A stretch of 64,000 nt of DNA from NCBI RefSeq assembly GCF_030687495.1, contig NZ_CP117435.1, positions 4,902,501 through 4,966,500 on the forward strand. The letters are read 5' to 3'. Each line of letters opens with the position of its first letter. Positions within the stretch are counted from its first letter, which is position 1. The notes beneath the pieces were generated by a model. It saw only the letters and a list, made by a program, of their open reading frames with translations. It had not been told where the DNA came from and did no database searches. Shown piece after piece: positions 1-10,743 of the stretch. Source of the stretch: Pseudomonas sp. FP453. GTDB taxonomy: Bacteria > Pseudomonadota > Gammaproteobacteria > Pseudomonadales > Pseudomonadaceae. Both the position numbers and the translations under genes were made by a program.

Positions 1-266
1 AACACAACTTCGCTGGCCTGGTTCGGCTGGCTGATCATGTTGCCTTTTGGAATCGGCGCGTAGTAACCGGAATTGCGCAGGTCGTCACTGACGATCTGGG
101 CCATGTCGTCCGGCAGCACGCTGCCGCCCTGCCAGCCAAACGGTACTACCGCGATCGGGGTGGCCCGATCGCTACCGCTGGTGACCAGGATGTTTTTTTC
201 ATCCGCCGCCGCTATCCCTGCCATACAGCAAATAACGACAAGCATTCCTCGAAGAAGGTTTCTCAC
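1..266 (-). CDS. tolB: TolB, periplasmic Tol-Pal translocation protein (N-terminal part, runs off the window)
   Basis: TolB is the periplasmic beta-propeller partner of Pal and TolA in the Tol-Pal system that maintains outer-membrane integrity. Only about the first 88 codons are present. The frame begins at a GTG at 266-264 (valine codon read as Met) and shows a hydrophobic signal peptide of about 21 residues ending in Ala-Ala-Ala before DEKN. The mature N-terminus follows, with the family-typical [14 protein letters not shown] stretch. The GTG start overlaps the tolA TGA stop by 4 bases, which indicates translational coupling. The recognised N-terminus and its place after tolQRA make the call secure. 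The C-terminal propeller lies outside the window. Confidence 0.93.
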   Translation of the reverse strand, partial: MRNLLRGMLVVICCMAGIAAADEKNILVTSGSDRATPIAVVPFGWQGGSVLPDDMAQIVSDDLRNSGYYAPIPKGNMISQPNQASEVV

Positions 267-1338
267 AAGGCTAGATCCTCAGGTGTGAATGTCATCTTGA
301 ATGAACGATAGGGAGCGAAGTCGCTTGGTTTCATTCCCTGCATCTCGGTCAACCGGCCAATGTTCTTGACCGCTGCAACCGCCGAACTGTCGAACGAACC
401 ATCGCCACTGGACTTGGCCACGCTGACCCGAAGTCACCGTACCGTCCGGCAACATGCCGATCTGCAGCACTACTGTCATGCCTTTGCGTGCCGAAGGTGG
501 ACGCGTCCAACCCTCTGCTGCCCGTGCCCGAATCAGGTCGTCGAAACTGCCCGCGACTTCATCACCACGTTCATCGGGCCAAGGCTTGCTGACGCTGCGG
601 CGTGTCGGAAAGCAAATCTGCCAAGGCCTGGGCCTTTTTCTCTTCGGCGGATTTGCGTGCTGCTTCCTGGGCCTTTTTCTTGGTGGCGTCGGCGGCAGCT
701 TTCTTCTTCGCATCATCGGCGACTTTCTTCTTCGCCTCGTCTGCTTCAGCTTTTTTCTTGGCGTCTTCGGCGGCTTTCTTCTTCGCGTCTTCGACTATTT
801 TCTTCTTGGCTTCCTCAGCGGCCTTTTTCTTGGCCTCTTCTTCGGCAGCTTTCTTGGCTTCTTCTTCAGATTTCTTCTTGGCTATATCAGCCAATTGTTT
901 CTCTTCGGCTTTTTTGGCTTCGGCAGCTTTCTCGGCTTTCTTGGCTTCATCAGCCTTTTTCGCCTCGTCGGCCTTCTTCGCTTCGTCAGCCTTTTTCGAT
1001 TCCTCGGCCTTTTGAGCCGCCTCTTCTTTCTTTTGTTCCGCAGCAGCCTTCACCGCTTCCTGCTCGACCTTTTTCTGTTCCATCTGTTCGACTTCAGTCT
1101 GGCGCGCAGCCGACTTCTGGGCCTCACCCGCAATCTTCTGATTGGTCTGGGTGGTGGCCTGGCTTTTCGATTTCAGCTGATACAGGGTCGCCTGCACGAT
1201 CGGCTTGGCTGGCGGCAGGTCCGGGGTCATGGCAAAGCTGACGAACAGCATGCCAAACACCAGGACGTGCAGGGCAATTGCCCAGACGCTAGGCCAGAAG
1301 TAGCTTTCCGAGGCGGACGGCTCTCGCTGCTGCTGCAT
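263..1338 (-). CDS. tolA: TolA, inner-membrane energy transducer of Tol-Pal; frame broken by two apparent 1-base insertions
   Basis: TolA links the TolQR motor to TolB/Pal across the periplasm. The N-terminus has one membrane anchor (about residues 15-37, after [15 protein letters not shown]). A long Lys/Ala/Glu-rich helical domain with KKADEA-type repeats follows (about 60-245), then the globular C-terminal domain. As given, the first frame stops at 571 after ...QRQQALAR. The next frame resumes with [14 protein letters not shown] and runs to DGTVTS, and a third frame gives [15 protein letters not shown] and ends in FTPEDLAL. Removing one base from the GGG at 576-578 and one from the CCC at 427-429 (plus strand) restores a 357-codon frame that ends at the tolB overlap. 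Conservation across both breaks suggests sequencing indels rather than gene decay. The tolR stop and tolA start overlap by 1 base. Confidence 0.85.
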
Positions 1339-1799
1339 CAGGGCGCCTCGGTAATCAAGCCAACGTTACCGACGCCGGCCTTCTGCAGCCCGCCCATGGC
1401 GCCCATGACAGAGCCGTAGTCGACAACCTTGTCACCACGAATGAACACCTGGGTGTGCTTGCCGCCTTCGTTGCCGGAGCGGATGATCTTGGTCACCGCG
1501 TCGGTCATCTGCGGCAAGGTCATGGCCTTGTCCTGCTGTTTCTGGGTATCGACTTCGCTGCCAAGGTTCCAGTAGTAGGTCTTGTCAGCCTTGATCGAAA
1601 TGGTCAGGACCTGGGTGTTGTTGTCTTGCGGCAAGGCTTCGCTGGAAACCTTGGGCAGATCAACCTTCACGCCCTGATTGAGCATCGGCGCGGTCACCAT
1701 GAAGATAACCAGCAGTACCAGCATCACGTCGATGTAGGGCACTACGTTCATCTCGGCGACCGGCTTGCGCTTTTTGCGAGCTCGAGCGATTAAAGCCAT
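1338..1799 (-). CDS. tolR: TolR, proton-channel subunit of the Tol-Pal motor
   Basis: TolR is an ExbD/TolR-family inner-membrane protein of 153 residues. With TolQ it forms the proton-driven stator that energises TolA. The single transmembrane helix (about 18-38) carries the essential aspartate in the segment PYIDVMLVLLVIFMV. A periplasmic domain with typical length and sequence follows (KVDLPKVSSEAL, TDAVTKIIR). The ATG at 1799 lies 15 bases after tolQ, and the gene end overlaps the tolA start, consistent with one ybgC-tolQRAB transcript. Confidence 0.96.
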   Translation of the reverse strand: MALIARARKKRKPVAEMNVVPYIDVMLVLLVIFMVTAPMLNQGVKVDLPKVSSEALPQDNNTQVLTISIKADKTYYWNLGSEVDTQKQQDKAMTLPQMTDAVTKIIRSGNEGGKHTQVFIRGDKVVDYGSVMGAMGGLQKAGVGNVGLITEAP

Positions 1800-1813
1800 T
1801 GTGAATTACCTGC

Positions 1814-2509
1814 TTATTCTTCGCTGGTGTGCACTTTACGGTGCAGGATCGCCTGGAATTCATCGGCGAAGGTGTAGTAACGGCCAATCAGGGTTTCGCT
1901 GGTGGCAGCAAAACGGTTGTAGGCAATTACTGCGGGGATAGCAGCGAACAGGCCGATCGCGGTGGCGATCAGGGCTTCGGCGATACCCGGGGCCACGGTG
2001 GCCAGGGTCGCTTGCTGGGCCTGGGCCAGGCCGCGGAAGGAGTTCATGATCCCCCACACGGTACCGAACAGGCCGATGTACGGGCTCACGGAACCGACGG
2101 TGGCCAGGAACGGCAGGCTTTGCTCAAGCTTCTCTTCTTCGCGGGAGATGGCCACGCGCATGGCGCGGGCCACGCCTTCCATCACGGCTTCCGGGTCAAC
2201 GCCTGGCTGCTGGCGCAGACGGGAGAATTCCTTGAAACCGGCGCGGAAGATCTGCTCGACGCCCGAATCCGGGTCCGGGTTGCTGCCCGCCTGGCGGTAA
2301 AGCTTGGACAGGTCGATACCCGACCAGAAGCGCTCTTCAAAGCTCTCCAGGGCACGTCGACCGGCACGCAGCAGGTTGCTGCGCTGAAAAATCATGACCC
2401 AAGAGGTAACCGATGCGGCTACCAGGGTCAGCATTACCAGTTGAACCACGACACTGGCATTGCTGACCAGGCTCCACATGGAGGAATGGTCGACGACGGT
2501 AGGTTCCAC
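1814..2509 (-). CDS. tolQ: TolQ, proton-channel subunit of the Tol-Pal motor
   Basis: TolQ is an ExbB/TolQ-family polytopic inner-membrane protein of 231 residues. Three helices are visible: about 13-35, about 135-160 (in the stretch SPYIGLFGTVWGIMNSF), and about 170-195 (PGIAEALIATAIGLFAAIPAV). The start is a GTG at 2509, placed 7 bases after a GGAG Shine-Dalgarno that lies inside the last codons of ybgC. Only one base separates the two genes, so expression is probably coupled to ybgC. Confidence 0.96.
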   Translation of the reverse strand: MEPTVVDHSSMWSLVSNASVVVQLVMLTLVAASVTSWVMIFQRSNLLRAGRRALESFEERFWSGIDLSKLYRQAGSNPDPDSGVEQIFRAGFKEFSRLRQQPGVDPEAVMEGVARAMRVAISREEEKLEQSLPFLATVGSVSPYIGLFGTVWGIMNSFRGLAQAQQATLATVAPGIAEALIATAIGLFAAIPAVIAYNRFAATSETLIGRYYTFADEFQAILHRKVHTSEE

Positions 2510-2510
2510 G

Positions 2511-2966
2511 CTAAATCTCCTGCTTTGATTGTTTACCCGCGCCGCTTACGCCGGCAAAGGCCGCACGTAGAGCTTCGGGAATGGCCCGGGGTTTCAAACT
2601 ATTGGTGCGCACACAAGCCACCAGGAACTGCCCCTCACAGAGCAGCGTTGCATCCGTTGCCCGCCTGACCTGCTGTTTAAAGCGCAGGCTGACACGGTTC
2701 AATTCGATTACTTCAGCGCTGACCAGCAGTTCATCGTCCAACCGCGCCGGCGCGTGATACCGCGCCTCGCTGGAATGCACGACAAACAACAGGTCCTCCC
2801 CTACCAGCTGGGATTGGGCAAAGCCCAGCTCCCGTAGCCGCTCGGTGCGAGCCCGCTCCATGAACTTGAGATAATTGACGTAATACACGATGCCGCCCGC
2901 ATCGGTGTCCTCGTAATAAACGCGACAGCGATGTGCGAACGACTGATCCCCGTTTTGCGCGCGCAT
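2511..2966 (-). CDS. ybgC: YbgC, acyl-CoA thioesterase of the Tol-Pal cluster
   Basis: This is a hot-dog-fold acyl-CoA thioesterase of 151 residues in the 4-hydroxybenzoyl-CoA thioesterase/YbgC family. The catalytic signature [22 protein letters not shown] lies near residues 17-38 and includes the conserved Asp followed by the family helix. It is the usual first gene of the tol cluster. In enteric bacteria YbgC acts on acyl-CoA or acyl-ACP near phospholipid-synthesis enzymes, but its contribution to Tol-Pal function is unclear. A 151-base gap to ruvB on its upstream side probably holds the tol operon promoter. Confidence 0.94.
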   Translation of the reverse strand: MRAQNGDQSFAHRCRVYYEDTDAGGIVYYVNYLKFMERARTERLRELGFAQSQLVGEDLLFVVHSSEARYHAPARLDDELLVSAEVIELNRVSLRFKQQVRRATDATLLCEGQFLVACVRTNSLKPRAIPEALRAAFAGVSGAGKQSKQEI

Positions 2967-3117
2967 ACTCTAGTGCTTACTCCTCAGGTTGCCAATCCAG
3001 CCCGCAACTGTTTTTTCATTCCCGCTCTTCATTCTGAAGAATATTTCCACTGACTGAATGACGACACCAGCCACTAGGACAGCACAAACGTCGAATAAAT
3101 CGACTTGCGTAATGCTT

Positions 3118-4176
3118 TTAATCGTCCACTGCATCGAGGAATTCGTCTACCACGGGCATCTCACCCAATCGTGACGGAATGTTTAACCCAAAGTGCAGGT
3201 AGGCATGCCGCGTCACCACTCGGCCCCTTGGGGTGCGCATGATGTAACCCTGCTGGATCAGGTACGGTTCCAGCACATCCTCGATCGTGTGGCGCTCTTC
3301 GCTGATCGCGGCCGCCAGGCTGTCGACGCCCACCGGGCCGCCGTCGAACTTCTCGATCATGGTCAAGAGTAGACGCCGATCCTGATGATCGAAGCCGTGT
3401 TCATCCACATCCAGCAGGTTCAAGGCCAGGTCGGCCACGGCCTTGGTGATATGGCCCTTGGCGCGCACTTCGGCAAAGTCACGTACGCGGCGCAGCAAAC
3501 GGTTGGCGATCCGCGGTGTGCCACGGGCACGCCGGGCGATTTCGAACGCGCCTTCCGGGTCCAGCGGCAAGGCGAGAATGCCCGCCGAACGGCTGACGAT
3601 GGTCGCCAGGTCTGCGGTGCTATAAAACTCTAGACGTTGAACAATGCCGAAACGGTCTCGCAACGGGTTGGTCAGCATGCCTGCGCGGGTGGTGGCACCC
3701 ACCAGTGTGAAGGGCGGCAGGTCGAGCTTGATCGAGCGCGCAGCCGGTCCTTCGCCGATCATGATGTCGAGCTGGAAGTCTTCCATGGCCGGGTACAGCA
3801 CTTCCTCGACGATCGGCGACAGCCGGTGGATCTCGTCGATAAACAGCACGTCGTGCGGCTCAAGATTGGTCAGCAGCGCCGCCAGATCACCCGGACGCTC
3901 CAGCACCGGGCCGGAGGTGGACTTGATCGACACGCCCATTTCCTGGGCGATGATATTGGCCAGCGTGGTCTTGCCCAAGCCCGGTGGGCCGAAGATCAAC
4001 GTGTGGTCCAACGACTCACTGCGCCCACGCGCGGCCTGGATAAACAGCTCCATCTGCTCGCGCACGGTGGGCTGGCCGATGTAGTCGGCCAGGCTCAGGG
4101 GGCGGATGGCGCGGTCCTGCACTTCTTCACGGTCGCGCGGGCCGGTGGCCGCGATCAGACGATCTGCTTCAATCAC
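3118..4176 (-). CDS. ruvB: RuvB, Holliday junction branch-migration ATPase
   Basis: RuvB is the hexameric AAA+ motor that drives branch migration with RuvA. The 352-residue protein has Walker [10 protein letters not shown] (about 65-73), Walker [13 protein letters not shown], sensor motif GATTRAGML, the arginine-finger region LRDRFG, and a C-terminal winged helix ([15 protein letters not shown]). The start is a GTG at 4176, immediately next to the ruvA TAA with no spacing, so translation is probably coupled. Gene order ruvC-ruvA-ruvB is conserved in gammaproteobacteria. Confidence 0.97.
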   Translation of the reverse strand: MIEADRLIAATGPRDREEVQDRAIRPLSLADYIGQPTVREQMELFIQAARGRSESLDHTLIFGPPGLGKTTLANIIAQEMGVSIKSTSGPVLERPGDLAALLTNLEPHDVLFIDEIHRLSPIVEEVLYPAMEDFQLDIMIGEGPAARSIKLDLPPFTLVGATTRAGMLTNPLRDRFGIVQRLEFYSTADLATIVSRSAGILALPLDPEGAFEIARRARGTPRIANRLLRRVRDFAEVRAKGHITKAVADLALNLLDVDEHGFDHQDRRLLLTMIEKFDGGPVGVDSLAAAISEERHTIEDVLEPYLIQQGYIMRTPRGRVVTRHAYLHFGLNIPSRLGEMPVVDEFLDAVDD

Positions 4177-4788
4177 TTAAATCATTCCCTTCAGGGCGCG
4201 GCGGATCATGTCTTCGGCACTCAGGTTCTTGTCCTTGATGGCCGACACGGCCTTGCTGGCTTCCTGCGGCTTGTAGCCAAGGGAAATCAGCGCATTGACC
4301 GCATCGCTCTCGGCGCTGGCGACCTGGGCCGCTGGCATGTCCGGCTGGTTCGGCACCAGGGCAAACATGCTCGGCACGACTTCCCAGGCCTTGAAACGGT
4401 CCTTGAGTTCCACCAGCAGGCGCTCGGCAGTCTTCTTGCCGACACCCGGCACCTTGGTCAGCGCCGAGGTGTCCTGGGCGGATACGGCACGCACCAGTTC
4501 ATCCACTTCCAGGCTCGACATCAAGGCCAGCGCAAGCTTCGGGCCAACGCCATTGAGGCGAATCAACTCGCGGAAGAAGTCACGGTCGCGCTTGCCAATG
4601 AAACCATAGAGCAATTGCGCATCTTCACGCACCACCAGATGGGTGTGCAGCGTAATCGGCTCGCCGACCGACGGCAGGCGATACAGGGTGGTCATGGGCA
4701 CTTCCAGCTCATACCCCAACCCGTTGACATCCAGAATCAGGTGCGGCGGCTGTTTCTCAGCCAGGGTGCCGCGCAAGCGTCCAATCAC
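4177..4788 (-). CDS. ruvA: RuvA, Holliday junction DNA-binding protein
   Basis: RuvA forms the tetramer that holds the four-way junction and loads RuvB. In the 203-residue product an OB-fold domain begins MIGRLRGTL. Two helix-hairpin-helix motifs follow ([16 protein letters not shown] and [16 protein letters not shown], about 70-130). A flexible linker then leads to the C-terminal RuvB-binding three-helix domain ([20 protein letters not shown]). Length and motifs are normal. It lies 68 bases after ruvC. Confidence 0.97.
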   Translation of the reverse strand: MIGRLRGTLAEKQPPHLILDVNGLGYELEVPMTTLYRLPSVGEPITLHTHLVVREDAQLLYGFIGKRDRDFFRELIRLNGVGPKLALALMSSLEVDELVRAVSAQDTSALTKVPGVGKKTAERLLVELKDRFKAWEVVPSMFALVPNQPDMPAAQVASAESDAVNALISLGYKPQEASKAVSAIKDKNLSAEDMIRRALKGMI

Positions 4789-4856
4789 GGTTCAAATCCT
4801 TAAAGCTTGAGGGTCAGGCACAGACCAGACCGGGAAAAACGATTGCGCTGATGCTA

Positions 4857-5381
4857 TCAGAGACGCAGCCGCCCGCCACGACTGCGTGCCGTACCCAGGC
4901 CGTGGGGCAACAGGCTGGAGCGGGTGTGCGCATGGCAAATGGCGATGGCCAGAGCGTCGGAGGCGTCGATTTGCGGCTTTGAGGTGAGCTTGAGCATGTG
5001 CATGACCATCATCTGCACCTGCTCCTTGTTGGCTGCACCGGTACCGACCACGGCCTGCTTGACCTGCGTCGCCGTGTACTCGGCGATCTCCATGCCCTCC
5101 TCGGCCCCGGCGACGATGGCAGCGCCACGGGCCTGGCCAAGCTTGAGCGCCGAATCGGCGTTCTTGGCCATGAACACCTTTTCGATGCCCATGGTCACCG
5201 GCCCGTAGGTCTGGATCACTTCACGCACGCCACGATAGACGATCTGCAGGCGCTCGGCCAACTCGCCCGCGCCGGTACGGATGCAACCCGAGGCCACATA
5301 GATGCAGCCGCGCGGGGTCTGTTGCACCACGCCAAAACCGGTGATGCGCGAACCGGGGTCGATACCTAGGATTAAAGTCAT
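4857..5381 (-). CDS. ruvC: RuvC, crossover junction endodeoxyribonuclease
   Basis: RuvC resolves Holliday junctions by symmetric nicking. The ATG at 5381 gives 174 residues beginning [17 protein letters not shown], which contains the first catalytic Asp. The second acidic residue is in [22 protein letters not shown], and the C-terminal acidic pair is in [15 protein letters not shown] longer frame is open to 5519, but that extra stretch is a translated REP element and was excluded. The gene is followed by ruvA and ruvB on the same strand. Confidence 0.96.
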   Translation of the reverse strand: MTLILGIDPGSRITGFGVVQQTPRGCIYVASGCIRTGAGELAERLQIVYRGVREVIQTYGPVTMGIEKVFMAKNADSALKLGQARGAAIVAGAEEGMEIAEYTATQVKQAVVGTGAANKEQVQMMVMHMLKLTSKPQIDASDALAIAICHAHTRSSLLPHGLGTARSRGGRLRL

Positions 5382-5430
5382 AACGCCTGCGGGTTGGGTA
5401 AACACAATTCTTGCGACAAAGAAGATCAGC

Positions 5431-5520
5431 TGTGGGAGCGGGCTTGCCCGCGAAGGCGGTGGGTCAGCCAACATTTTCAGCGACTGACACACCGTATTCG
5501 CGGGCAAGCCCGCTCCCACA
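5431..5520. repeat. REP doublet (REPIN) between yebC and ruvC
   Basis: Two inverted copies of the core TGTGGGAGCGGGCTTGCCCG (5431-5450 and the complement ending at 5520) flank a 40-50 base spacer containing a second GTCAG/CTGAC-type inverted pair. This is the Pseudomonas REPIN architecture. It sits in the short gap between two co-oriented genes, where it could fold in the transcript. Confidence 0.9.
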
Positions 5521-5539
5521 TTTTGATCTACATCAACCC

Positions 5540-6286
5540 TTAGACTAGCTGTGCGGCTACGTCTTCCGGGATATCTGCGTTGGAATAGACGTTCTGCACA
5601 TCATCCAGGTCTTCCAGCATATCCAGCAGCTTCAGCACCTTCTGCGCACCGTCCAAGTCCAGCTCGGCACTGGTGGTCGGCAACATCACGATTTCCGCGT
5701 CAGTGCCTTTGAAGCCGGCCGCTTCGAGGGCGTTGCGCACGGCGTAGAAGCTGGCAAACGAAGTGAACACGTCAATCGAACCGTCTTCGTTGGTCACCAC
5801 GTCGTCGGCATCCGCTTCCATCGCCGCTTCCATCAGCGCGTCTTCGTCCGTGCCTGGGGCAAAGGTGATCTGCCCTTTGCGCTCGAACAGGTAAGCCACC
5901 GAACCGTCGGTACCGAGGTTGCCGCCGCACTTGCTGAACGCATGGCGCACCGCCGCGGCGGTTCGGTTGCGGTTGTCGGTCATGCACTCGACCATCACCG
6001 CCACGCCGCCCGGGCCGTAGCCTTCATAGGTCAGCTCGACCATGTCGTCGGTATCGGCAGCGCCGGCACCACGGGCCACGGCGCGGTCGATGATGTCGCG
6101 GCTCATGTTGGCGCCGAGAGCCTTGTCCAGCGCCAGGCGCAGGCGCGGGTTGGAACCCGGGTCACCACCGCCCTGGCGGGCAGCGACGGTCAGCTCGCGG
6201 ATCCACTTGGTGAAGATCTTGCCTTTCTTGGCATCCTGACGCTCTTTGCGGTGCTTGATGTTCGCCCACTTGGAATGGCCAGCCAT
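5540..6286 (-). CDS. yebC: YebC/PmpR-family transcriptional regulator
   Basis: This is a 248-residue member of the YebC/TACO1 family. Members are known as DNA-binding regulators (PmpR in P. aeruginosa quorum sensing) or as translation-associated factors that relieve ribosome stalling. The N-terminus [20 protein letters not shown] is diagnostic, followed by the [12 protein letters not shown] stretch and the acidic domain [17 protein letters not shown]. The start at 6286 was chosen over the longer open frame because it matches this invariant N-terminus. It sits between aspS and ruvC in the conserved order. Confidence 0.94.
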   Translation of the reverse strand: MAGHSKWANIKHRKERQDAKKGKIFTKWIRELTVAARQGGGDPGSNPRLRLALDKALGANMSRDIIDRAVARGAGAADTDDMVELTYEGYGPGGVAVMVECMTDNRNRTAAAVRHAFSKCGGNLGTDGSVAYLFERKGQITFAPGTDEDALMEAAMEADADDVVTNEDGSIDVFTSFASFYAVRNALEAAGFKGTDAEIVMLPTTSAELDLDGAQKVLKLLDMLEDLDDVQNVYSNADIPEDVAAQLV

Positions 6287-6355
6287 AACACAACTCCGAA
6301 ATTCTGTAGAAACCTTGTCAACCCTGCCCCAGGCAGGATGCAACCCTTGTAACGC

Positions 6356-6381
6356 AAAGGCGCATCCGAAGATGCGCCTTT
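6356..6381. terminator. Hairpin between aspS and yebC
   Basis: AAAGGCGCATC and GATGCGCCTTT form an 11-bp perfect stem with a CGAA tetraloop. The T-tract is good on the plus strand (TTTTT) but short on the minus strand, where the aspS transcript would use it. It may therefore attenuate rather than fully stop transcription into yebC-ruvCAB. Confidence 0.6.
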
Positions 6382-6421
6382 TTAGACTGCGTGGAACTCA
6401 ATGCGCTTGCACGCCGCAGCC

Positions 6422-8197
<1,776 letters not shown>

Positions 8198-8305
8198 GGT
8201 AGTGGTTTCACTTCTCGTAATTCGAAATTCGGTGGAGGCCTGCCTCGTCACCGTACATTTAAGCCAGGGGACGGATAATGCAGGAGCCTGCGCGTAGAGT
8301 TCAAC

Positions 8306-8527
8306 TCAGTCTGCTTTGTCGCCGCCGGCCAGATTCTTCTTCGAGCCGGTCTTGAAGTCGGTCTCGTACCAGCCGCTGCCACTCAGGCGGAAGCCTGGCA
8401 TGGACAACATCTTCTTGAGCTCCGGCGCCTGGCAGGCTGGGCAATCGACCAGCGGTGCTGCGCTGATCTTCTGAATGGCTTCCAACTGATGACCACAGGA
8501 AGCACATTGATAGTCGTACATGGGCAT
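8306..8527 (-). CDS. FmdB-family zinc-ribbon protein
   Basis: This 73-residue protein begins MPMYDYQCASCGHQLEAIQ. It has two CxxC pairs (CASCG and CPACQ, spaced about 20 residues) that form a zinc ribbon typical of the FmdB/CxxC_CxxC_SSSS family. The C-terminal half carries the family-typical GFRLSGSGWYETDFKTGSKKN stretch. It lies 108 bases upstream of aspS on the same strand, as in other pseudomonads, and could be cotranscribed with it. Its biochemical role is unknown. Confidence 0.9.
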   Translation of the reverse strand: MPMYDYQCASCGHQLEAIQKISAAPLVDCPACQAPELKKMLSMPGFRLSGSGWYETDFKTGSKKNLAGGDKAD

Positions 8528-8698
8528 GGCGATGTCTCGGCGATCAGATCATTACTGCGCCACGCCTGCCCATTGGAGAGTAGACCAGGCACACGCAGCA
8601 AAGCGCGGGATTATATAGGGTAAATCAAGGCAGCGCAGCCGGCTTTGTGCCGGAGGCGCGGCCCGCCTGGACAGCAGGCCGCGCTCGGAGCCGCAGGT

Positions 8699-9040
8699 TT
8701 ACCCGTGGTTCTGTGGATCTACGTGGCCCCTTAAAGCATGAACTACACACACTACCCGGACCAGGCCACTGAAGTTCTTCACTCCCCCGTAACGCAAATG
8801 CACTTCCCGATCGACATAAGACAGCAACGCACTGACGGAACAGGCATTGATCCTGGCGATTTCCGTGAGGATGTTCCAATAGATCTGCTCAAGCCGCAGG
8901 CACGTGGAAAACCCGTTGAGCCTGACCGATCGGGACAAGGGCCTGGCCAGGCCCATGTCGAACCCCTTTGCAAAGGGATCGACCTTTATCTTATGGAAGC
9001 CACACGCCTCCATCACTCCATTACCCACTCCGCGTGACAT
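8699..9040 (-). CDS. Ribbon-helix-helix domain protein (RHH_4-like), putative transcriptional regulator
   Basis: This is a small protein of about 113 residues. The middle contains SRSVRLNGFSTCLRLEQIYW, then NILTEIARINACSVSALLSY, which matches the beta-strand/helix/helix layout of RHH_4 proteins. The basic strand (SVRLNG...TCLRLE) would contact DNA, and the tail is hydrophobic (FSGLVRVVCVVHAL). I chose the ATG at 9040 because a GGAG lies about 10 bases upstream. An ATG at 9013 or the longer frame to 9160 cannot be excluded. Two adjacent 12-bp palindromes lie 28-52 bases upstream of this start and could be its operator. Confidence 0.7.
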   Translation of the reverse strand: MSRGVGNGVMEACGFHKIKVDPFAKGFDMGLARPLSRSVRLNGFSTCLRLEQIYWNILTEIARINACSVSALLSYVDREVHLRYGGVKNFSGLVRVVCVVHALRGHVDPQNHG

Positions 9041-9067
9041 ACACCTGACACTCCATTGCCAAACAAC

Positions 9068-9092
9068 AGCCCATGGGCTTGTCCCATGGGAC
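9068..9092. promoter_or_regulatory. Two tandem perfect 12-bp palindromes upstream of the RHH gene
   Basis: AGCCCATGGGCT (9068-9079) and GTCCCATGGGAC (9081-9092) are perfect palindromes sharing the core CCCATGGG, with centres 13 bp apart. The spacing suits side-by-side binding of dimers, as RHH repressors do. The sites sit just upstream of the putative RHH gene, so autoregulation is a reasonable inference. Confidence 0.55.
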
Positions 9093-9185
9093 AGTGGGCC
9101 TATAAAACAGCAGGAGGACGCTGGCGACCAGAAGACGTGGAGTTGATAGTTGTAGGACAACGCCAGGAAGCGAAGGGAAACGGCA

Positions 9186-9208
9186 AGTGGCGCCAGGACG
9201 GCGCCACT
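9186..9208 (-). terminator. Hairpin downstream of the Dps-like gene
   Basis: AGTGGCGCC and GGCGCCACT form a 9-bp perfect stem with a 5-base loop just after the dps-like stop codon. On the minus strand it is followed by a weak T-rich stretch, so it is a plausible but not ideal terminator. Confidence 0.5.
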
Positions 9209-9220
9209 GTGGGTGCGTAT

Positions 9221-9694
9221 TTACTGATTTTCGAGCAGGGAACGCAGCATCCACGCGGTTTTTTCGTGAACCTGCATACGTTGGGTCAGCAAGTCGGCGG
9301 TCGGTTCATCACTGACCTTGTCGAGCAGTGGGAAGATACCCCGCGCGGTACGGGTAACCGCCTCCTGGCCCGCCACCAGTTGCTTGATCATCTCTTCGGC
9401 GCTGGGAACACCCTCCTCTTCCTTGATCGAAGACAGGCGGGCATAGATCGAATAGGCGCCCGGTGCCGGGAAGCCCAGGGCACGGATACGCTCGGCGATG
9501 GAGTCCACCGCCAGCGCCAGTTCGTTGTACTGCTCTTCAAACATCAAGTGCAGCGTACGAAACATCGGGCCCGTGACGTTCCAATGGAAGTTGTGGGTCT
9601 TCAGATACAGTACGTAGGTATCGGACAGCAGCCGCGAAAGCCCATCGACGATGGATTTACGGTCTTCTTCACTGATACCAATATCGATTGCCAT
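9221..9694 (-). CDS. dps: Dps-family DNA-protecting ferritin
   Basis: This is a 157-residue ferritin-like protein of the Dps/NapA group, which oxidises and stores iron and protects DNA under oxidative or starvation stress. The ferroxidase signature is visible: [19 protein letters not shown] supplies the conserved His, and [24 protein letters not shown] supplies the Asp/Glu ligands of the neighbouring subunit. The start at 9694 follows AAGGGG with good spacing, so I excluded the 10-codon upstream extension beginning at 9724. The gene lies divergent from the cold-shock-domain gene, as in other Pseudomonas. Confidence 0.92.
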   Translation of the reverse strand: MAIDIGISEEDRKSIVDGLSRLLSDTYVLYLKTHNFHWNVTGPMFRTLHLMFEEQYNELALAVDSIAERIRALGFPAPGAYSIYARLSSIKEEEGVPSAEEMIKQLVAGQEAVTRTARGIFPLLDKVSDEPTADLLTQRMQVHEKTAWMLRSLLENQ

Positions 9695-10124
9695 GTTTTT
9701 CCCCTTCAATTGACGAACGTTCATTGATCAGGTGCAGGACCACTCTAGCAAGAGAGTCGACCTTGTGCAGCCGAGACCCCAGGCAGGACATGCGGCAAAT
9801 TGACCCTTCCAACTGGTACTGACCGACGCAGGGCTAGCCGCCGACCATGTAGGAAAACTCTCAAAACCCCACTCAAAAACACCCACACCCGTCTAGGACA
9901 AGCCTTTGCCGCAGAAATGCCCACGCCGTCGCAATACCCTGAAATGCTTGATTTGAGTAGGCACAGCCTTTGCTGTTAAATAGACGGCGTGTAGCTGCCG
10001 TTAATGTTTGCGGCACGCTACATAGGCTGATACCCGCGCACGTGCTCAACGCCTCCCATTGTTCAGAAGCGAACCGTGCCAGTCAGCTCTTCCTTGTGAT
10101 CCGTCTTAACGTGAGTTAATCAAA
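9695..10124. other. Divergent intergenic region with a leader hairpin upstream of the cold-shock-domain gene
   Basis: These 430 bases contain no convincing gene. They should hold the promoters of the dps-like gene and of the cold-shock-domain gene. GTAGCTGCCG (9991-10000) and CGGCACGCTAC (10011-10021) can pair with one bulge, about 105 bases before the cold-shock start. If transcription begins upstream, this would form a structured 5' leader, as found for other cold-shock mRNAs. No clear OxyR or Fur site was recognised. Confidence 0.4.
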
Positions 10125-10727
10125 ATGTTGAAAATCGTCCACCTGCTAACGGGCGTTGCAGCGTTGCTGCTGTCCTTTATCCCGAGCCTGCAGCCTGAAA
10201 GCCTGCCCTACCTGCAACAACATGACGCTCTGTACCTGGCCTTGTTCGGCCTTCTTAACCTGACGCTGGCACCGGTGATTCCTTACTGGAACAAAGGCAC
10301 ACGTCATCAACTGCAAAACCTGGTCAGCGCGCTGCTGGTACTGACCGTTGTCGTGCAAACCCTCACCCTCCTGGCACCCATGCCTGAAGTCGGTGGCCAC
10401 CCGGCCATCCTGCTCAGCCTGGTGATTGCAGTGGTCGCCATCGTTCTTCACCTGGCGATCAGCTTCTACCGTTCGTCGCCTGCGGCCGCGTCGCAAAACT
10501 ACGACATGACCAACCGCGATACCGGCACCGTCAAGTGGTTCAACACCTCCAAAGGCTTCGGCTTTATTTCCCGTGATTCGGGCGACGATATCTTCGTCCA
10601 CTTCCGGGCCATCCGTGGCGAAGGTCATCGCGTCCTGGTGGAAGGCCAGCGCGTGGAGTTCTCCGTGATGAACCGCGACAAGGGCTTGCAAGCTGAAGAT
10701 GTGATCGCAGCACTGCCGCGTCGCTGA
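10125..10727 (+). CDS. Membrane protein with C-terminal cold-shock domain
   Basis: The 200-residue product has four predicted membrane segments in its first 125 residues (near 5-20, 36-52, 65-85 and 92-112). A complete cold-shock domain follows from about residue 130. The RNA-binding motifs RNP1 (KGFGFISRD) and RNP2 (DIFVHF) are intact, preceded by [13 protein letters not shown]. This is a fusion of a DUF1294-like or small integral-membrane module with a CspA-type nucleic-acid-binding domain. It is conserved in Pseudomonas next to the dps-like gene. It could tether RNA or sense membrane state in the cold, but no function is established from sequence. Confidence 0.85.
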   Translation: MLKIVHLLTGVAALLLSFIPSLQPESLPYLQQHDALYLALFGLLNLTLAPVIPYWNKGTRHQLQNLVSALLVLTVVVQTLTLLAPMPEVGGHPAILLSLVIAVVAIVLHLAISFYRSSPAAASQNYDMTNRDTGTVKWFNTSKGFGFISRDSGDDIFVHFRAIRGEGHRVLVEGQRVEFSVMNRDKGLQAEDVIAALPRR

Positions 10728-10743
10728 TTTAACCTTCGCAACA

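Noticed and set aside
570..590. Programmed ribosomal frameshift in tolA
   Set aside because: No slippery heptamer or downstream structure is evident, and two separate shifts in the same direction would be needed. Sequencing insertions are simpler.
360..1419. Long plus-strand open frames opposite tolA
   Set aside because: They are antisense to the low-complexity Lys/Ala/Glu region of tolA and consist of Phe/Leu/Ser-rich strings. TolA on the other strand explains the sequence.
5382..5519. N-terminal extension of RuvC
   Set aside because: The added residues are a translated REP element; [11 protein letters not shown] is the family start.
8738..9037. Plus-strand 99-codon frame opposite the RHH gene
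   Set aside because: It has no domain and no Shine-Dalgarno, while the minus-strand frame has a credible RHH fold.
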